The position numbers and the translations under genes were made by a program. Of a stretch of DNA of 64,000 nt, positions 36,322 to 46,772 are shown piece after piece. How positions within the stretch are numbered: position 1 is the stretch's first letter; each line of letters begins with the position of its first letter. The DNA comes from Moniliella sp. 'wahieum' (taxonomy: Eukaryota > Basidiomycota > Moniliellomycetes > Moniliellales > Moniliellaceae). The stretch lies in the NCBI GenBank assembly GCA_003971905.1, contig RSEE01000029.1, forward strand, positions 248,001 to 312,000, given 5' to 3'. The notes beneath the pieces were generated by a model. The model saw only the letters and a list, made by a program, of their open reading frames with translations, was not told where the DNA came from and searched no databases.

Positions 36322-36354
36322 GAATATTGAAGCTTGAAGCTTGAAGCTTGAAGG
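36322..36354. repeat. Heptad array, TGA+ATAT then AGCT
   Basis: One TGA-ATAT unit followed by three TGA-AGCT units and a TGA-AGGG unit, all 7 bp apart. Confidence 0.85.
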
Positions 36355-36504
36355 GCTAACATGTGACACGTGCCACCACGTCACGACGTCACTTTTGTCA
36401 CGTGTCCATGTCACGCGTGGTACATGCATGGCGTGCCATATATCACACGCGAGGTCGCATGCCACATGTCACACGCCTTGGTCCTGTCCATGGCATCGAT
36501 CATC

Positions 36505-36556
36505 GATCGTCCGTCACGCGTCACGCGTCACACATCATGCTTCACATCTCTCGGCA
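36505..36556. repeat. Mixed heptad array, TCGA, CGCG and others
   Basis: TCA-type triplets every 7 bp separate TCGA, TCCG, CGCG, CGCG, CACA, TGCT and CATC. Confidence 0.8.
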
Positions 36557-36827
36557 TGAAATGAAAGGGCGGGTATATGCGAAGTAGGCCAGGTACCAAG
36601 AGCATTAATGCATGGAGAGAACTGGTGTAAGACCGGGTATGGAGCAACGCTAGAATGCCAGAAAAGCGAATGGCAGCGATCCTCTCATTTTCCCTGTGTG
36701 TAGTCCGGGCGAGCATGATGCATGATGTGCATGATGGTAGTTTTGGTCTGCTACGCGCTACGGCTAGTCGATGGGCCTGCAGCGCTGTGATCGATGATCT
36801 TGCGGAGGAAGCTGAGGCTCTGTGGCC

Positions 36828-36955
36828 TGACTCAAGCTTCAAGCTTCAAGAGCTTCAAGCCTCACCGGTCACCTCTCAGATCTCAAGTTTCAAGCCTCAC
36901 ACTCTCAGATCTCAGATCTCAAGCTTCAAGCTTCAAGTTGAAGCTTCAAGTTCAA
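36828..36955. repeat. Long mixed heptad array
   Basis: About 128 bp in which TCA recurs mostly every 7 bp. The tetramers between are, in order, AGCT, AGCT, (AGAGCT), AGCC, CCGG, CCTC, GATC, AGTT, AGCC, (CACTC), GATC, GATC, AGCT, AGCT. Half or more of the 4-bp spacers are perfect palindromes of three kinds. Confidence 0.88.
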
Positions 36956-37374
36956 TGAACATTGAGACTGTGGCGCAAATGATGCAGGGTGCGCTGTGTG
37001 TAGGGGGGGGGGTTGGTGGTGCATGATGAATAGCGTGGCTGAGCGCTGATGCATTGATGCGTTGGCGTTGACGCGGCTGACTGTGAGGCTCACACCTGAA
37101 GCTCAAGTAAGGGCTAAGCTCCCCAGGCCTGAGGCCCAGGCCTCCCTCAGGGGTCGCTTGCATCATTAATCATCATCATTAATCATTATGCATCTATATC
37201 ATACCCCAGACCTGGGGCCTCAGGCCTCAGGGCCTGAAGTTCAGGGTACCCTGTCAGCATGTCAGATCTCAGAAGATATGGTGGACCGGATGCTGGTGTT
37301 TAGCGCTTAGCGTTTATGGGCTTAAAGCTTAAAACTTAAAGAAGCAGGACGACCCGGTTTCGCCCGGTGTCCCC

Positions 37375-37420
37375 TGGGAACCGACGGATAACCGGTAAGG
37401 CCGGTAACCGGTAACGCTAA
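37375..37420. repeat. Heptad array, TAA+CCGG type
   Basis: TAA triplets alternate with CCGG, GGCCGG and CCGG, then shorter CGC words. Confidence 0.7.
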
Positions 37421-37489
37421 CGTTTAGCGCGTGCCGGCAACACTGCGAGGAACGAGTAACTAGTTTACATTATGGCATAACGCTTTAGC

Positions 37490-37552
37490 ATAAGGCCTAA
37501 GAAGAGGCCTCCTAAGGTCTAAGGCCTAAGGCCTAAGGTTAGGCCTAAGGTA
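37490..37552. repeat. Heptad array, TAA+GGCC type
   Basis: TAA-GGCC units with one long interruption that is itself palindromic (GAAGAGGCCTCC) and one GGTC variant. A second short copy lies at 40158-40180. Confidence 0.75.
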
Positions 37553-37742
37553 TGGTGCGTGGTGCATGGTGGCAGATACATGGGATCGAGATACATGGGA
37601 TCGCCGAACATCGATCATCGATCCTCCAAGCTCCAAGCCTCCCGTATTTGTACCTGATTGTGTGTCACACGCCGCATGCTGCAAGTATGAATGTTTGCAA
37701 CATGTCGCGTGTCATATTCATACGCAACATTCCACGAGTCAG

Positions 37743-37776
37743 TTACGCGTCACGCGTCACGCGTCACTAGTCACTG
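37743..37776. repeat. Heptad array switching from CGCG to CTAG in register
   Basis: TTA/TCA triplets at exact 7-bp steps are followed by CGCG, CGCG, CGCG, CTAG and a partial CTG. Confidence 0.88.
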
Positions 37777-38675
37777 TCATATTGATGGGGACGCACTGAC
37801 TGGTGCTGAGTACTGACGCATGACTTGAGCCTGCGGCCTGAGGGATTGAGATGCATCGCACCCGCTCGCCCCTCTTCCTCTTTGCCCATATCTTGCCGCA
37901 TGTCATGCATGTCACGGGACTCAATTTATTTGATGACTAGTGACTATTGCAGACAACCGTAACGGGCTCAGGCCACAGGCTGAGAGGCTCAGCGCTTCGC
38001 GCGCATTGGGTGACCGGTGAGGCCGAAGCCCATGTGCATGCAGCATGAGAGCATGCCCAGCAGATTTAAGGCGTTCTAAAATCTACTCGTTCGAGTTCAG
38101 TACGTTCAGACATTCGCCATACTCGATGCGTCCGCACTCCGAAACACATTCTGTGTGGGACTGCGGGTCAACTATTGACGCTTTTTGCCGAGCATACAGA
38201 CCTTCGGATGCGACACATACGACGTCTGGCACGCTGAAGCGCTGAAGCGCTGAAGCTTGAAGCTTGCCCGGTGATCGATCATCGCTGATCGATGATCTGG
38301 GGACGGGTGGCATTGTGGCTAGAATGCTGCGCCCTGCGCCAAGCGCCACATGTGCTCATGCCCTCACGCTAGGGTCTCAACCGTCGAGCACAAACACTCT
38401 TGGGTTTTAGTTCCAACTATGCATGATGCATGATGCATGTGATGCATGATGTGCATGATGGCTGAGCTGAGCGCTGGTATATGAATCTGACAAGGGATTT
38501 GGGAAATCGGTGGTCACCGATCACCGGTCAATATCAATATTCAATCAATCGATACCTCTTGCACATGTAACACTCCCGCGTCACAACGTTTACCGGTCAA
38601 TGAGGCGGATGCAGCTGATGGGAACCGACCTGCGTGTGCTGCTCTTGTGCTGGCTGCTCTTGGCGCCAAACCCGA

Positions 38676-38733
38676 CACTAGTCACTAGTCACTATAGTCA
38701 CTAGTCACTAGTCACTAGTCACTAGCTAGTCAC
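38676..38733. repeat. Heptad array, TCA+CTAG type
   Basis: About seven TCA-CTAG units with one CTATAG and one CTAGCTAG length variant, both still palindromic. Confidence 0.88.
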
Positions 38734-39589
38734 TTCTCCTTGCACTTCTGCCGCAGGCCTCATTGTTCCGCCTCTTGCGCGCACAGGTTTGATTATCTCT
38801 TTCCGGCTCGATCCCCTTTCTTCCCTCCCTGTTGCACTACAAAGGTCACATGGAGACCCACATGTCCCATGAAAACGTGCGTACGTGGCAGAGCAGGGTA
38901 AAAAGCAGGCAATAGAAGAGGGAAGGAAAGTCGGAGCTGGAGGCGACGCTGCTGTGCAGGATGAGATGCATTGCGCAGCATGGGACGGTCATTGGGTGGA
39001 GAGGGGGAGAGAGAAGGGTAGTTATGGTTGCGGGGTTGAACTGGGATGGACTAGACTTGACGATGACAGTAGGAAGTGTTGCAATAAATGCCAGTATAAG
39101 GACTGTCAAAACCCTGTGTCACGGTCCTCGTAGCTAATCAGGCAAATCTTCTCACTCTGTTCTTCGCCGATTGTGTCCTCCTTTCCTCTATCAACGCATC
39201 CTTTGCTTCTTCCCTTTACTTATGGCCTCACACTCGTATCGCGAGACCCATACACTGTGCAGAGTATTATACAAAAAGCACTGGCCAATTTTTTTTTCTG
39301 ACCAAATGCAGACTTGTAGCGACGTCACGCGTCATGGTCCACTCGGCCATGGAGACCGCAATGAATGCCGAAGGTCTGAAGCGTTTAGGACAGCAGCGTA
39401 GGCGATCGATTGCGGGCGAGAGATAGGCGTTGGTGGTAGGAAGCAGGACGAGGGCTACTGGACAAGGCCGCTTACGCTGGTACGCGCCCATCAGCACCCC
39501 TTGAAGTCCGCGGAGCCTCGGGGCTAATGATGCCGGAAGTGCACCGCGATCGGTGAAGCCAGTCACTGTCGCAACCTGGCCGTGTTTAT

Positions 39590-39700
39590 TATGTGGCACA
39601 CGATCGACCCGATTTAATGAATCAGGAGGTCGGTTTATTAGGTGCAGCGTTTCTTCGTCCCGCGTCCCAGCCTTAAGCTCTGTCAATCTCGTATGGCTAC
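39590..39700 (+). mobile_element. Terminal fragment of the LINE-like family, copy F
   Basis: Matches the last ~100 bp of the family (GGTTTATTAGG..GCAGCGTTTCTTC, CCCAGCCTTAAGCTCTGTCA). Confidence 0.6.
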
Positions 39701-39827
39701 AATTGGTAGAGATCGAGATTTAACAAATTTGACGATTGCACAACAGTTTTTTCTGCAGATGCGTGAATGAGAGGGAGGGCTTGAGGCAAGGTGGGGCAGT
39801 GTGGCTGGAACTGGCTGGAACTGAGTA

Positions 39828-39876
39828 CTGATGTGCTGATGCGCTGATGGCTGAGCGCTGAGGCGCTGAGGCAACC
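39828..39876. repeat. Mixed heptad-class array, TGA+GTAC/GCGC
   Basis: TGA triplets separate GTAC, TGTGC, TGCGC, TGGC, GCGC, GGCGC and GGC, with 7- or 8-bp spacing. Confidence 0.7.
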
Positions 39877-41159
39877 ACAATTATGTTTTGTCTTGGAATG
39901 TTGCCACACAAGTCGGAAAGAAGCGAGGTCAATTCAGGCACACGGCCGGGGGAGGTTGAGCTCGTCGAGTACATCGATTAAGCATTTCTTTTGGTGCCTG
40001 GTGCCCATATATGTTGGTGCATGCATGGCCTCACACCCGCGGACCGCCAATGTGGAACGTGCGCCGTCATTTCGCGCTGGACCCTTCCATTAGTAATTTT
40101 GCTGCAATAAGAGTCTCAGATCGCCCACCTTCGGGTGGGGTCGAACAGAGGACGGGATTAAGGCCTAAGGCCTAAGGCCAAAGGTGGGACAGGGGGCTCA
40201 ACAGGGTTTAGGCTCAGTCTGTCTGACGTTTAACGTTTAGCGTTTATAGCGAGCATTCGTACGTGAATGGGGGTTTGAAGGATTTAGACCGTATACGCAG
40301 AAGAACCAGGAAAGAGAGGACGTTGGCACCTTCCCCCTTAAGGAGCTCAGCGACTAGCTACCACGCCCGGGACGGCCTGAACCTAAAGCGGAGGAAACAC
40401 CGCTGAATAAATTCATGTCATTTGTTATGCGGCCGAGGTTATTGCGTGGTTATGCTATCGCCACCGTTATGCCGGTTATGCCGGTTAAGCATCACGCATC
40501 ACAAGCATCATAAGCCTCATAGTACATGTCATCGATCAACGATCAGAGGCATTGAGAACATTGATCAATGATCATGCATCATACTCAACCTGAGCGCCTG
40601 AGCGCGTACGTTCAGCGAAAGCGGTGCACGCCAATACACCTGGGCCGCATTGAAAGGATCCTATTATAGACGTCGCGCGGGAGCAGGCGGGAGCAAGCGG
40701 GAGCTGACGCGCTGACGTGGGTCCGATGGACCCTGGATGTTCTCAACGATCGTGATGTTGTGATCGTGAACGCGTGAACTGATACCCTGACGGAGCGGCG
40801 CAGCCGCCAAAGGCCGTAAAAGAGCGACCGCCTCTGAAACTGACGTACTGTTGACCGCTGACCGTCAGCGCTGACCGCCGCACACTGTGGAAGTCAGCTC
40901 GGCTAGGCCGCCAGGCACCAAGCAGCGTCCTGCAGCGCCAAGCTCGGTCGGTCCAGCTTCGCCTTTTGCCACCCTCTCATTCCGGTGCTTCAGTCAGTAC
41001 TCGGTTCATTCAATATTCAACGTACTCAACGTCCAACGAAGCTTCAAACGCTCATACACTCATCGACATCGTTCATCGAATTCAATATTCAATACGGATT
41101 CTCATCGGTCACAGGTCAACTGCATCATCTGTCATGCATCATGTATCATGACTCGGTAT

Positions 41160-41205
41160 ACGTACTCATCGAACTCATCGATCATCGATCATCGATCACA
41201 ACCAA
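41160..41205. repeat. Heptad array, TCA+TCGA type
   Basis: TCA-TCGAAC followed by three TCA-TCGA units and TCA-CAAC. Confidence 0.8.
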
Positions 41206-41294
41206 GCTGGCAAGGTACTGCGTTCACACGTTCGCAAGAAAAGGCACGCCAATAGTTGCCACAGTAGTACGGCAGGGAGACGGGGATGGGAACG

Positions 41295-41320
41295 CCGGTA
41301 ACGCGTAACGCGTAACGCTC
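41295..41320. repeat. Heptad array, TAA+CGCG type
   Basis: Two TAA-CGCG units and a TAA-CGC partial unit. Confidence 0.75.
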
Positions 41321-41661
41321 CGACCCATATGACTGTCACCTTTCGAAGTACCACAGTTAGTAGCTACAGTAGGCTTGTATCCTAGCCCCAGCTGCAGTGT
41401 AGCAATCCTGTAGATTCGGGACGACATTTCCTAGAAGAAGCGCCCCGTCTCATTCATTTCTTCATCACCACTCACTCGCCCATACGCCCCCCCCCCTTCA
41501 TGCTTAAGGCCTCTGTGAGTCGCTATATCGTTCCAAAACCTCGCCCAGTACCTTTCTCCGTTTCACAACCCCTGTGTCTCATGGCAATGTGTATTAGGCG
41601 AAAACTCAGACCCGACCCATAGGTTAGGGGTGCGTTTCGTTGGAGAACGAATGTAAGTTGA

Positions 41662-41776
41662 TCAAGCTTCAAGCTTCAAGCTTCAAGCTTCAAGCTTCAA
41701 GCTTCAAGCTTCAAGCTTCAAGCTTCAAGCTTCAAGCTTCAAGCTTCAAGCTTCAAGCTTCAAGCTTCAAGCTTCA
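41662..41776. repeat. Pure heptad array, TCA+AGCT x about 16
   Basis: 115 bp of uninterrupted 7-bp repeat, the longest in the window. Because 7 is not a multiple of 3, the TCA strand is open in frame and would read as a SFKLQAS heptapeptide repeat if ever translated. The other strand has a TGA in every frame each 21 bp. Confidence 0.95.
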
Positions 41777-43074
41777 TTCTTCAAAAGCTCAAACACCATT
41801 GACGGCGAACGGAGGTAGCGGAGAGGAGGTCTATTTACTCAAAATGTATCATCGCGGGGCAACTACGTTTTGTGTATCCGACGGGGTCGGGTGTATATTA
41901 GTGAGACCCTGTTGGCCGTATGCAGTGGTTCTAGAAGGTTCGCTGTGGGAAGGCGAAGTAGTAGGCTATACGACAGGTTTTTGGGCAGATCCCTCCACTA
42001 TGTTCCGAGGCGGTTGGGTTATCTCCGAACATAAGTAACAGCCCCACATTTCTGGTATTAGAAGTACCATGCAAACACGCGCCAGTCCTGTTTTAGGCGA
42101 GTGAGAGTCCCTAGTGACATTCACTAATCACCGGCCAATCACCACAGGCAAGTTATCCATCGTTGCATACCTCTTCGTCGGCAGCTATAGCCATGGTCGC
42201 ATGGTCTCATGATACGATGCTTAATACCCATTTTGCCCCATCTTGCAGAAGACTCCTTCAGACTGCTGCTCCCATTGTGGTGCACTCTGTCAGCAACTTG
42301 AAAGCACAGGCTGCGTCTTTTATATAGTCTTTACTTCTCTGCAAAGCTCCTACATGCCGTGCATACCCGCTCTGATATCTACACTTCATACACAGCCCGG
42401 TTAAAGCCTTGCCAACAGCGTTCCTCATCGACCATCCTCTCTCTTTCCGAAATCGAAGACCGCTTGCCTGTTTCGTCCTACCAACCAACGCTGGTATACA
42501 CATTGGTTTCCCTTCCACCTTTTTCTCTCCTTGCCGCTTGACGGATCACACACACATTCCCACAGGATGTGGGTATGATCCTTGTTCTAGATCTTCCTTG
42601 TCCCCTTTTGTGTCTCTTTCCCCTCATCACGCGTGGTCTACCGTGTGATAGCTTCTCCTTCTCCTCTGGTATATAAGGCGCCATTCCATGCAGCCTGAAT
42701 GAATACCTGTCGGCATCCGAAGCAATCTCCCTCCTACACCGCTCGACTTCTCTATCCATACTATTAGTACCCTTGCGAATTCACGGCTTGCGTTGGTTAT
42801 GCCGCAATGAAAGTAAAATAACGCTTGTCCTTCACTTACGATTCCGTCTCACACTGGTGTGTGCTTACCACGGTGGTGTTAACCGTGGTATAACGGCAGC
42901 GCAGGAACGCCTGGAGCTGCTGGAGCCCTCTGTGGGATCTTGTCGAGACCTACTCGCACTGCTTCTCGTCTCCTTCCTTTTGTGATTTTTGCACGCAGGC
43001 AGCCACACTCATACACTAGAGGCTCTATCTCCCTCGCCACGTCACCCTCTCTTGGTTCTGCACAGGATTTGAAG
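41777..43074. other. Gene-poor region
   Basis: No gene is supported. The frame entered from the array continues for 87 unremarkable codons to 42038. The segment 42160-42760 is T/C-rich with no domain. Confidence 0.45.
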
Positions 43075-43440
43075 CCATGGACATACAGTGTGAATACCAG
43101 GGACGCACCCACGAACCGTTTTCCCTTTAGTTTTGACGAATACGCCCCCAAGACAGCGGGCAAGATGCTTGGGAAGTGGAAGGAATTAACTACTGAAAGT
43201 CTCAATGGAGAGATGGTTTACTGCTCGGATGTCTACCACGTTCATCCGTATCCACACTCGCTACCTCGTGTATGGGAACGGATGGCGGGCACCAAAGGGT
43301 CCTGATCTCCGGCGATCCCCTGCTTCCTTAAACGGGGTTGGCGCTAACAAGCAATACAGACGCCGGATGAACGGGCCGGTTCAAGCGCAGCGTCTCTTTG
43401 CCTCAGCCTTAAACTCTGTCAATGATATGGTTACAAAATA
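43075..43440 (+). mobile_element. LINE-like family fragment, copy D
   Basis: Starts within the segment that codes for KYHGRTQEPF in copy A (here EYQGRTHEPFSL). It continues through KTAGKMLGKWKELTTES and the tail blocks GGATGTCTACCACGTTCATC and GGCGATCCC, and ends at AACTCTGTCAATGATATGG. Frames are broken. Confidence 0.7.
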
Positions 43441-43692
43441 GAGATAAACAAGGGAAAGAATAACGCAGAGAGGCATATGAAGCAACAAGGGAAGGGACAA
43501 TAACCCTCCCATCCTTAGACAGGAACGAAAGTGGTTGTCGAGCTCATTATTACTACTGTTGACGAGGGCAACGGGTGGATGAAGAGAGGGCTTTGCAAGA
43601 AAAAGAGAACGCGACGACAGATCCGGAAGATTAACCGAACGCTCATCTATGTATTACAAGACCAAAGACGCGAAAAAGTAACCAGATTAAAA

Positions 43693-43830
43693 GTGTCACA
43701 GTCGTCGGGATTAAGTCGAGGGAGACCAGAGTCGAGAGGGAAACGCGGAGGAATGTAGCAATCCTGGTAGGGAAGAAAGAGAGCAGAGGACATGGAGCGA
43801 AGAGGAAAAACAAAAGAAAAGGGCGAGATG
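43693..43830 (+). repeat. Dispersed repeat family 3, copy b
   Basis: Shares GTCACAGTCG, CGAGGGAGACCA, TGTAGCAATC and GAGCAGAGGACATGG with copy a at 28711. Confidence 0.6.
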
Positions 43831-44782
43831 CTGTGGTGAGAACGAAGAAATTTTATAATGGCAGTAGGATCAACCAAACTATATGTGACCAAACGTACAT
43901 AGAGACCAACAACAACAAGCAGCGTTTGGGCGACCTCGGCCGTACAAACGGGATTCGATATAGTTCGCACAAATGAAGGGAACATGTTCACACCGTTTTG
44001 ATGCAATATATGATGTACATGTCCTGTTCAATGTACCGTGCAACTACGTCAGAATATAGTCATCGCCCGATCTTTACGTGTAGACACAACCTATAGGAAA
44101 AGGTGGAAAGGGGGGCGTGGGCTCGCCCCGGTTTGGTCGTCCGCCATCGCCCGTGAGGTATCACACTCCTACCTTCATAAGGCGTATCCCCACGCTTAAA
44201 AGAAAAAGACGACATCCCTGTGCCCTAACAATGAGCGTCTCGGCGTGTGGACTCACTCCTGCCCCTCCCCCCCGTACATCCCCGAGAGAAACAATGCCAG
44301 TTGGCACGTTTTCTTTTCCCGATATACTTGTTGAATGCACCGTGGGCGCCAGGACCTCGCCTGTGCGCCCCGAAGTCATGGCCACAAATCGGTGCCTGCA
44401 GCGCTTCTCTTTCCTTCGGTCGTGGGTGGTTGGGGGGTACGAGTCCACACTCTCGTCGAGGAGAGTTAGGACGAGAATAAATACCGCCTGCCAATACGGG
44501 CTCACCAGCTGACTCGCAAGCCAACCTGTTTGCCCTTAACGCTGTGCACACTGTGATGCACCTCCGCTGTCCATTCTTCACAAACCCGGGCCCACCATCC
44601 TGATGCACTGCTGTAGCACACATGCACGTATACAGGCCCCATGAATACACACTCGGCCTGATCACAGTCGCAAATCTAGCTTCATGAATCATTCCCATCA
44701 TATCTTCACCGCGTGATTGACAGTTATGTATTAAATGATCATGCTCTCCCATTTCCGATTCCTCTGCCTGATACGTCTATTG

Positions 44783-44935
44783 CTGTCACGGGTGGGCGCC
44801 GCCAGCAGCCCGCCCCCCGGGGGGCGGGGGTTAAAAGGGGCACATTCCCTTAGAAGTCCTAAGGTGGACTCACGGTAGGTACGCGCTTGGGCTGATTGGC
44901 GGGTCCGAGCGGGGCTATATATGAAGAAGGAGGGG
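44783..44935 (-). repeat. Hairpin element X (dispersed family with intron-like core)
   Basis: Read on the minus strand: a flank with AGCCCCGCT and CAGCCCAAGC, then TACC|GTGAGT (44873-44868), an AAGGGA..CCC mini-stem, a perfect 20-bp G/C palindrome (44809-44828), a second GGGC..GCCC stem, and CCCGTGACAG ending at 44783. The core from GTGAGT to GACAG is 91 nt. It aligns with Y and Z. Confidence 0.6.
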
Positions 44936-45682
44936 CTTCTCATCAGTGTATAGAAGAGGCGACTGTGTTACGGGCCGCGTCGGATGCAAGATGGTCTGAG
45001 CCAAGGTAACGCCCGCCTGCTCTGCACAACCCAGCGGAGCGCGCTCCCCAAGCCCAACCAAGTTTGACGATGGTTGGTTGAACAATGTACGGTGGCCCGA
45101 GTAGCCATGCGTACGCGCGACAGCAGTCGCCCCTGCCCAGGTCCAAGTCGGTTGGTCTAAACAAGGCCATCAAGTATTCAGTATCTTTGTCGCGTCCGTC
45201 GCCCTGTCACCGGGGCTTATTTCTCTTTCTCGGTCGCGCCTGCGGCGATCACAACCCCCCCCTTTTGACGTGTCTTCCTTTCTACACCCCCTGTTGTATC
45301 CATTTTCCCCTTTGATTTAGCCTAGACCCCTGGTCGGGGAATCCCTTTTCCCCACCCTGCATTCTCGTCCTTTCCCGCCTATCCTGTCTCCGACTCCTGC
45401 CCGTTTTCCAGCCAATTGATCTAGTACAGGCAGCCTCCTCTTGTTAGCTCTCGACTCCTCCTCCGACCTCGTCCTCCAGCAATCCGTCAGTCTAGTTGCG
45501 CGAGCCCTCCTCTGGCCGCGTCGATTTCCAGTTTCTATCCAGTCCCCGTTAAGGCTGTGTTTGACCGCCGTTGCCTCCTCCCGTCCCTAAGTCCCGAAGG
45601 CTTCAGACACGTCACAACGGCCCAAACCGGTGCAGACGCAGCCTTGCCATACACGCAGCCGCCCTACCAAAGGCCTCTCCTC

Positions 45683-45813
45683 GTCCCTAGCTCCGCTCCG
45701 ATTCACCAAATAGCCCAAGCCCGAAACTACCGTGAGTCGTCCTTCCGTCTCTTAAGGGATTGTATCCCAAGAACCTTCTGGGCGAGCCCCCTGGCGGGGC
45801 TCGCCCGTGACAG
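45683..45813 (+). repeat. Hairpin element Y
   Basis: Flank with CGTCCCTAGCTCCG and TAGCCCAAGC, then TACC|GTGAGT at 45732, AAGGGATTGTATCCC mini-stem, a 10-bp perfect stem (45780-45789 with 45797-45806; arm GGGCGAGCCC) and GTGACAG ending at 45813. Core length is 82 nt. Confidence 0.6.
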
Positions 45814-46629
45814 ACTGCAAGTGTGGCAAGGTTGCGTAGCACTGGCATGGGCAGCAGTATAGCTTGTCTGAAGCCTTCGAGCTCAGGGACAGGGAGGTGG
45901 CAGCGAAGGACAAACACTGCCAGACAGGAGCTCGACTGGGACTGGGGGGTTAGCGGCGGCGGATACGTAGAACTGGTAATCGCGCTAGCGGTCAGCCACG
46001 ATCTGATTGAGTTGGATCTGGGAGCACCCTCTACTATTGTTGGGTAGATCTCAGTTGATCGAGATCGCTGAGATCGGATCAGATCAGATCTAGGACCGAT
46101 GATCAACCCGTAGCGGGGGATTAGGAAGATGAAGGGAGCGCGTACCCTCCGCCGCGCGTGCCAGCCAGTCTTCGCCCGTGACATGTGACATTTGCTCTCT
46201 TCTCTATCCCCTCTTCCATGCTCCCTCTCCCCTGCTCTTTTGACTCTTCCTTACGAACCATTGCTACCCAAGTTACTTGCCTCTCTGTTTCTTCAATGCC
46301 TTGACTTTCGACTTCACGTTTTGGTTTTCTTCGCTTTCGATAGGCCGAGTTCGATGCCAGCTATAATCGAGCTTGATATGAGCTGTTTTCATGGCTCCTG
46401 CCCGCTCAGCACCAGGCGACGAGGCGGGTAAATGTTACAAGTCCATCGAGGAATATCCAAATTCTGATGTTTGTAATGCGAACGCGACGTAACGTGCTCC
46501 TTTCTTTAGTTGCCTGTGCATCAACCGTCCGCACAACCCTTCAGGACCACGGACTACAGAGGCACGCTAGTCTTGCTCGTTTCGGGGCACACACAGCTTT
46601 GCCACGCTATCCGACGCCCCGATCGAGAA

Positions 46630-46772
46630 GCCTCGCCTCATCTCTAGCTCCGTTATAATCTGCTAGGAGTGTGTTCGAGCTCCATCAACCGTGAGTGGCC
46701 CGTCCTCTCTCTAAAGGAGAAAGCACCCCTAAACTCTCGGTGGGGCCCCCATCCGGGGCCCGCCCATGACAG
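46630..46772 (+). repeat. Hairpin element Z
   Basis: Flank with CATCTCTAGCTCCGTT, then AACC|GTGAGT at 46691, AAAGGA..CCCC, a GC stem at 46739-46765 (7 bp plus 2 bp around a 2-nt mismatch) and ATGACAG ending at 46772. Core length is 82 nt, as in Y, although the stem sequence differs. Confidence 0.6.

Larger units (their letters stand above)
34441..41776. repeat. Palindrome-heptad satellite island (gene-free)
   Basis: About 7.3 kb without any recognisable gene, studded with arrays in which a constant triplet (TCA or TGA, less often TTA or TAA) is followed every 7 bp by a tetranucleotide, usually one of the self-complementary ones. AGCT, TGCA, CTAG, TCGA, CGCG, GGCC, GATC, CCGG, GCGC, GTAC, TTAA and ATAT all occur here. 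Individual arrays are listed separately. Between arrays the sequence is still rich in the same words. One LINE tail fragment (copy F) lies inside. Confidence 0.75.

Noticed and set aside
41640-42038. 132-codon open frame containing the SFKLQAS heptapeptide repeat
   Set aside because: The repeat follows from the TCA-AGCT heptad DNA being stop-free on one strand. The remaining codons show no domain and nothing marks it as a gene.
45732-45813. H/ACA snoRNA at the hairpin elements X, Y and Z
   Set aside because: An ACA near the 3' end is present, but no consistent ANANNA hinge box lies between the stems and the first stem is too short. Intron-like or other structured RNA fits as well or better.
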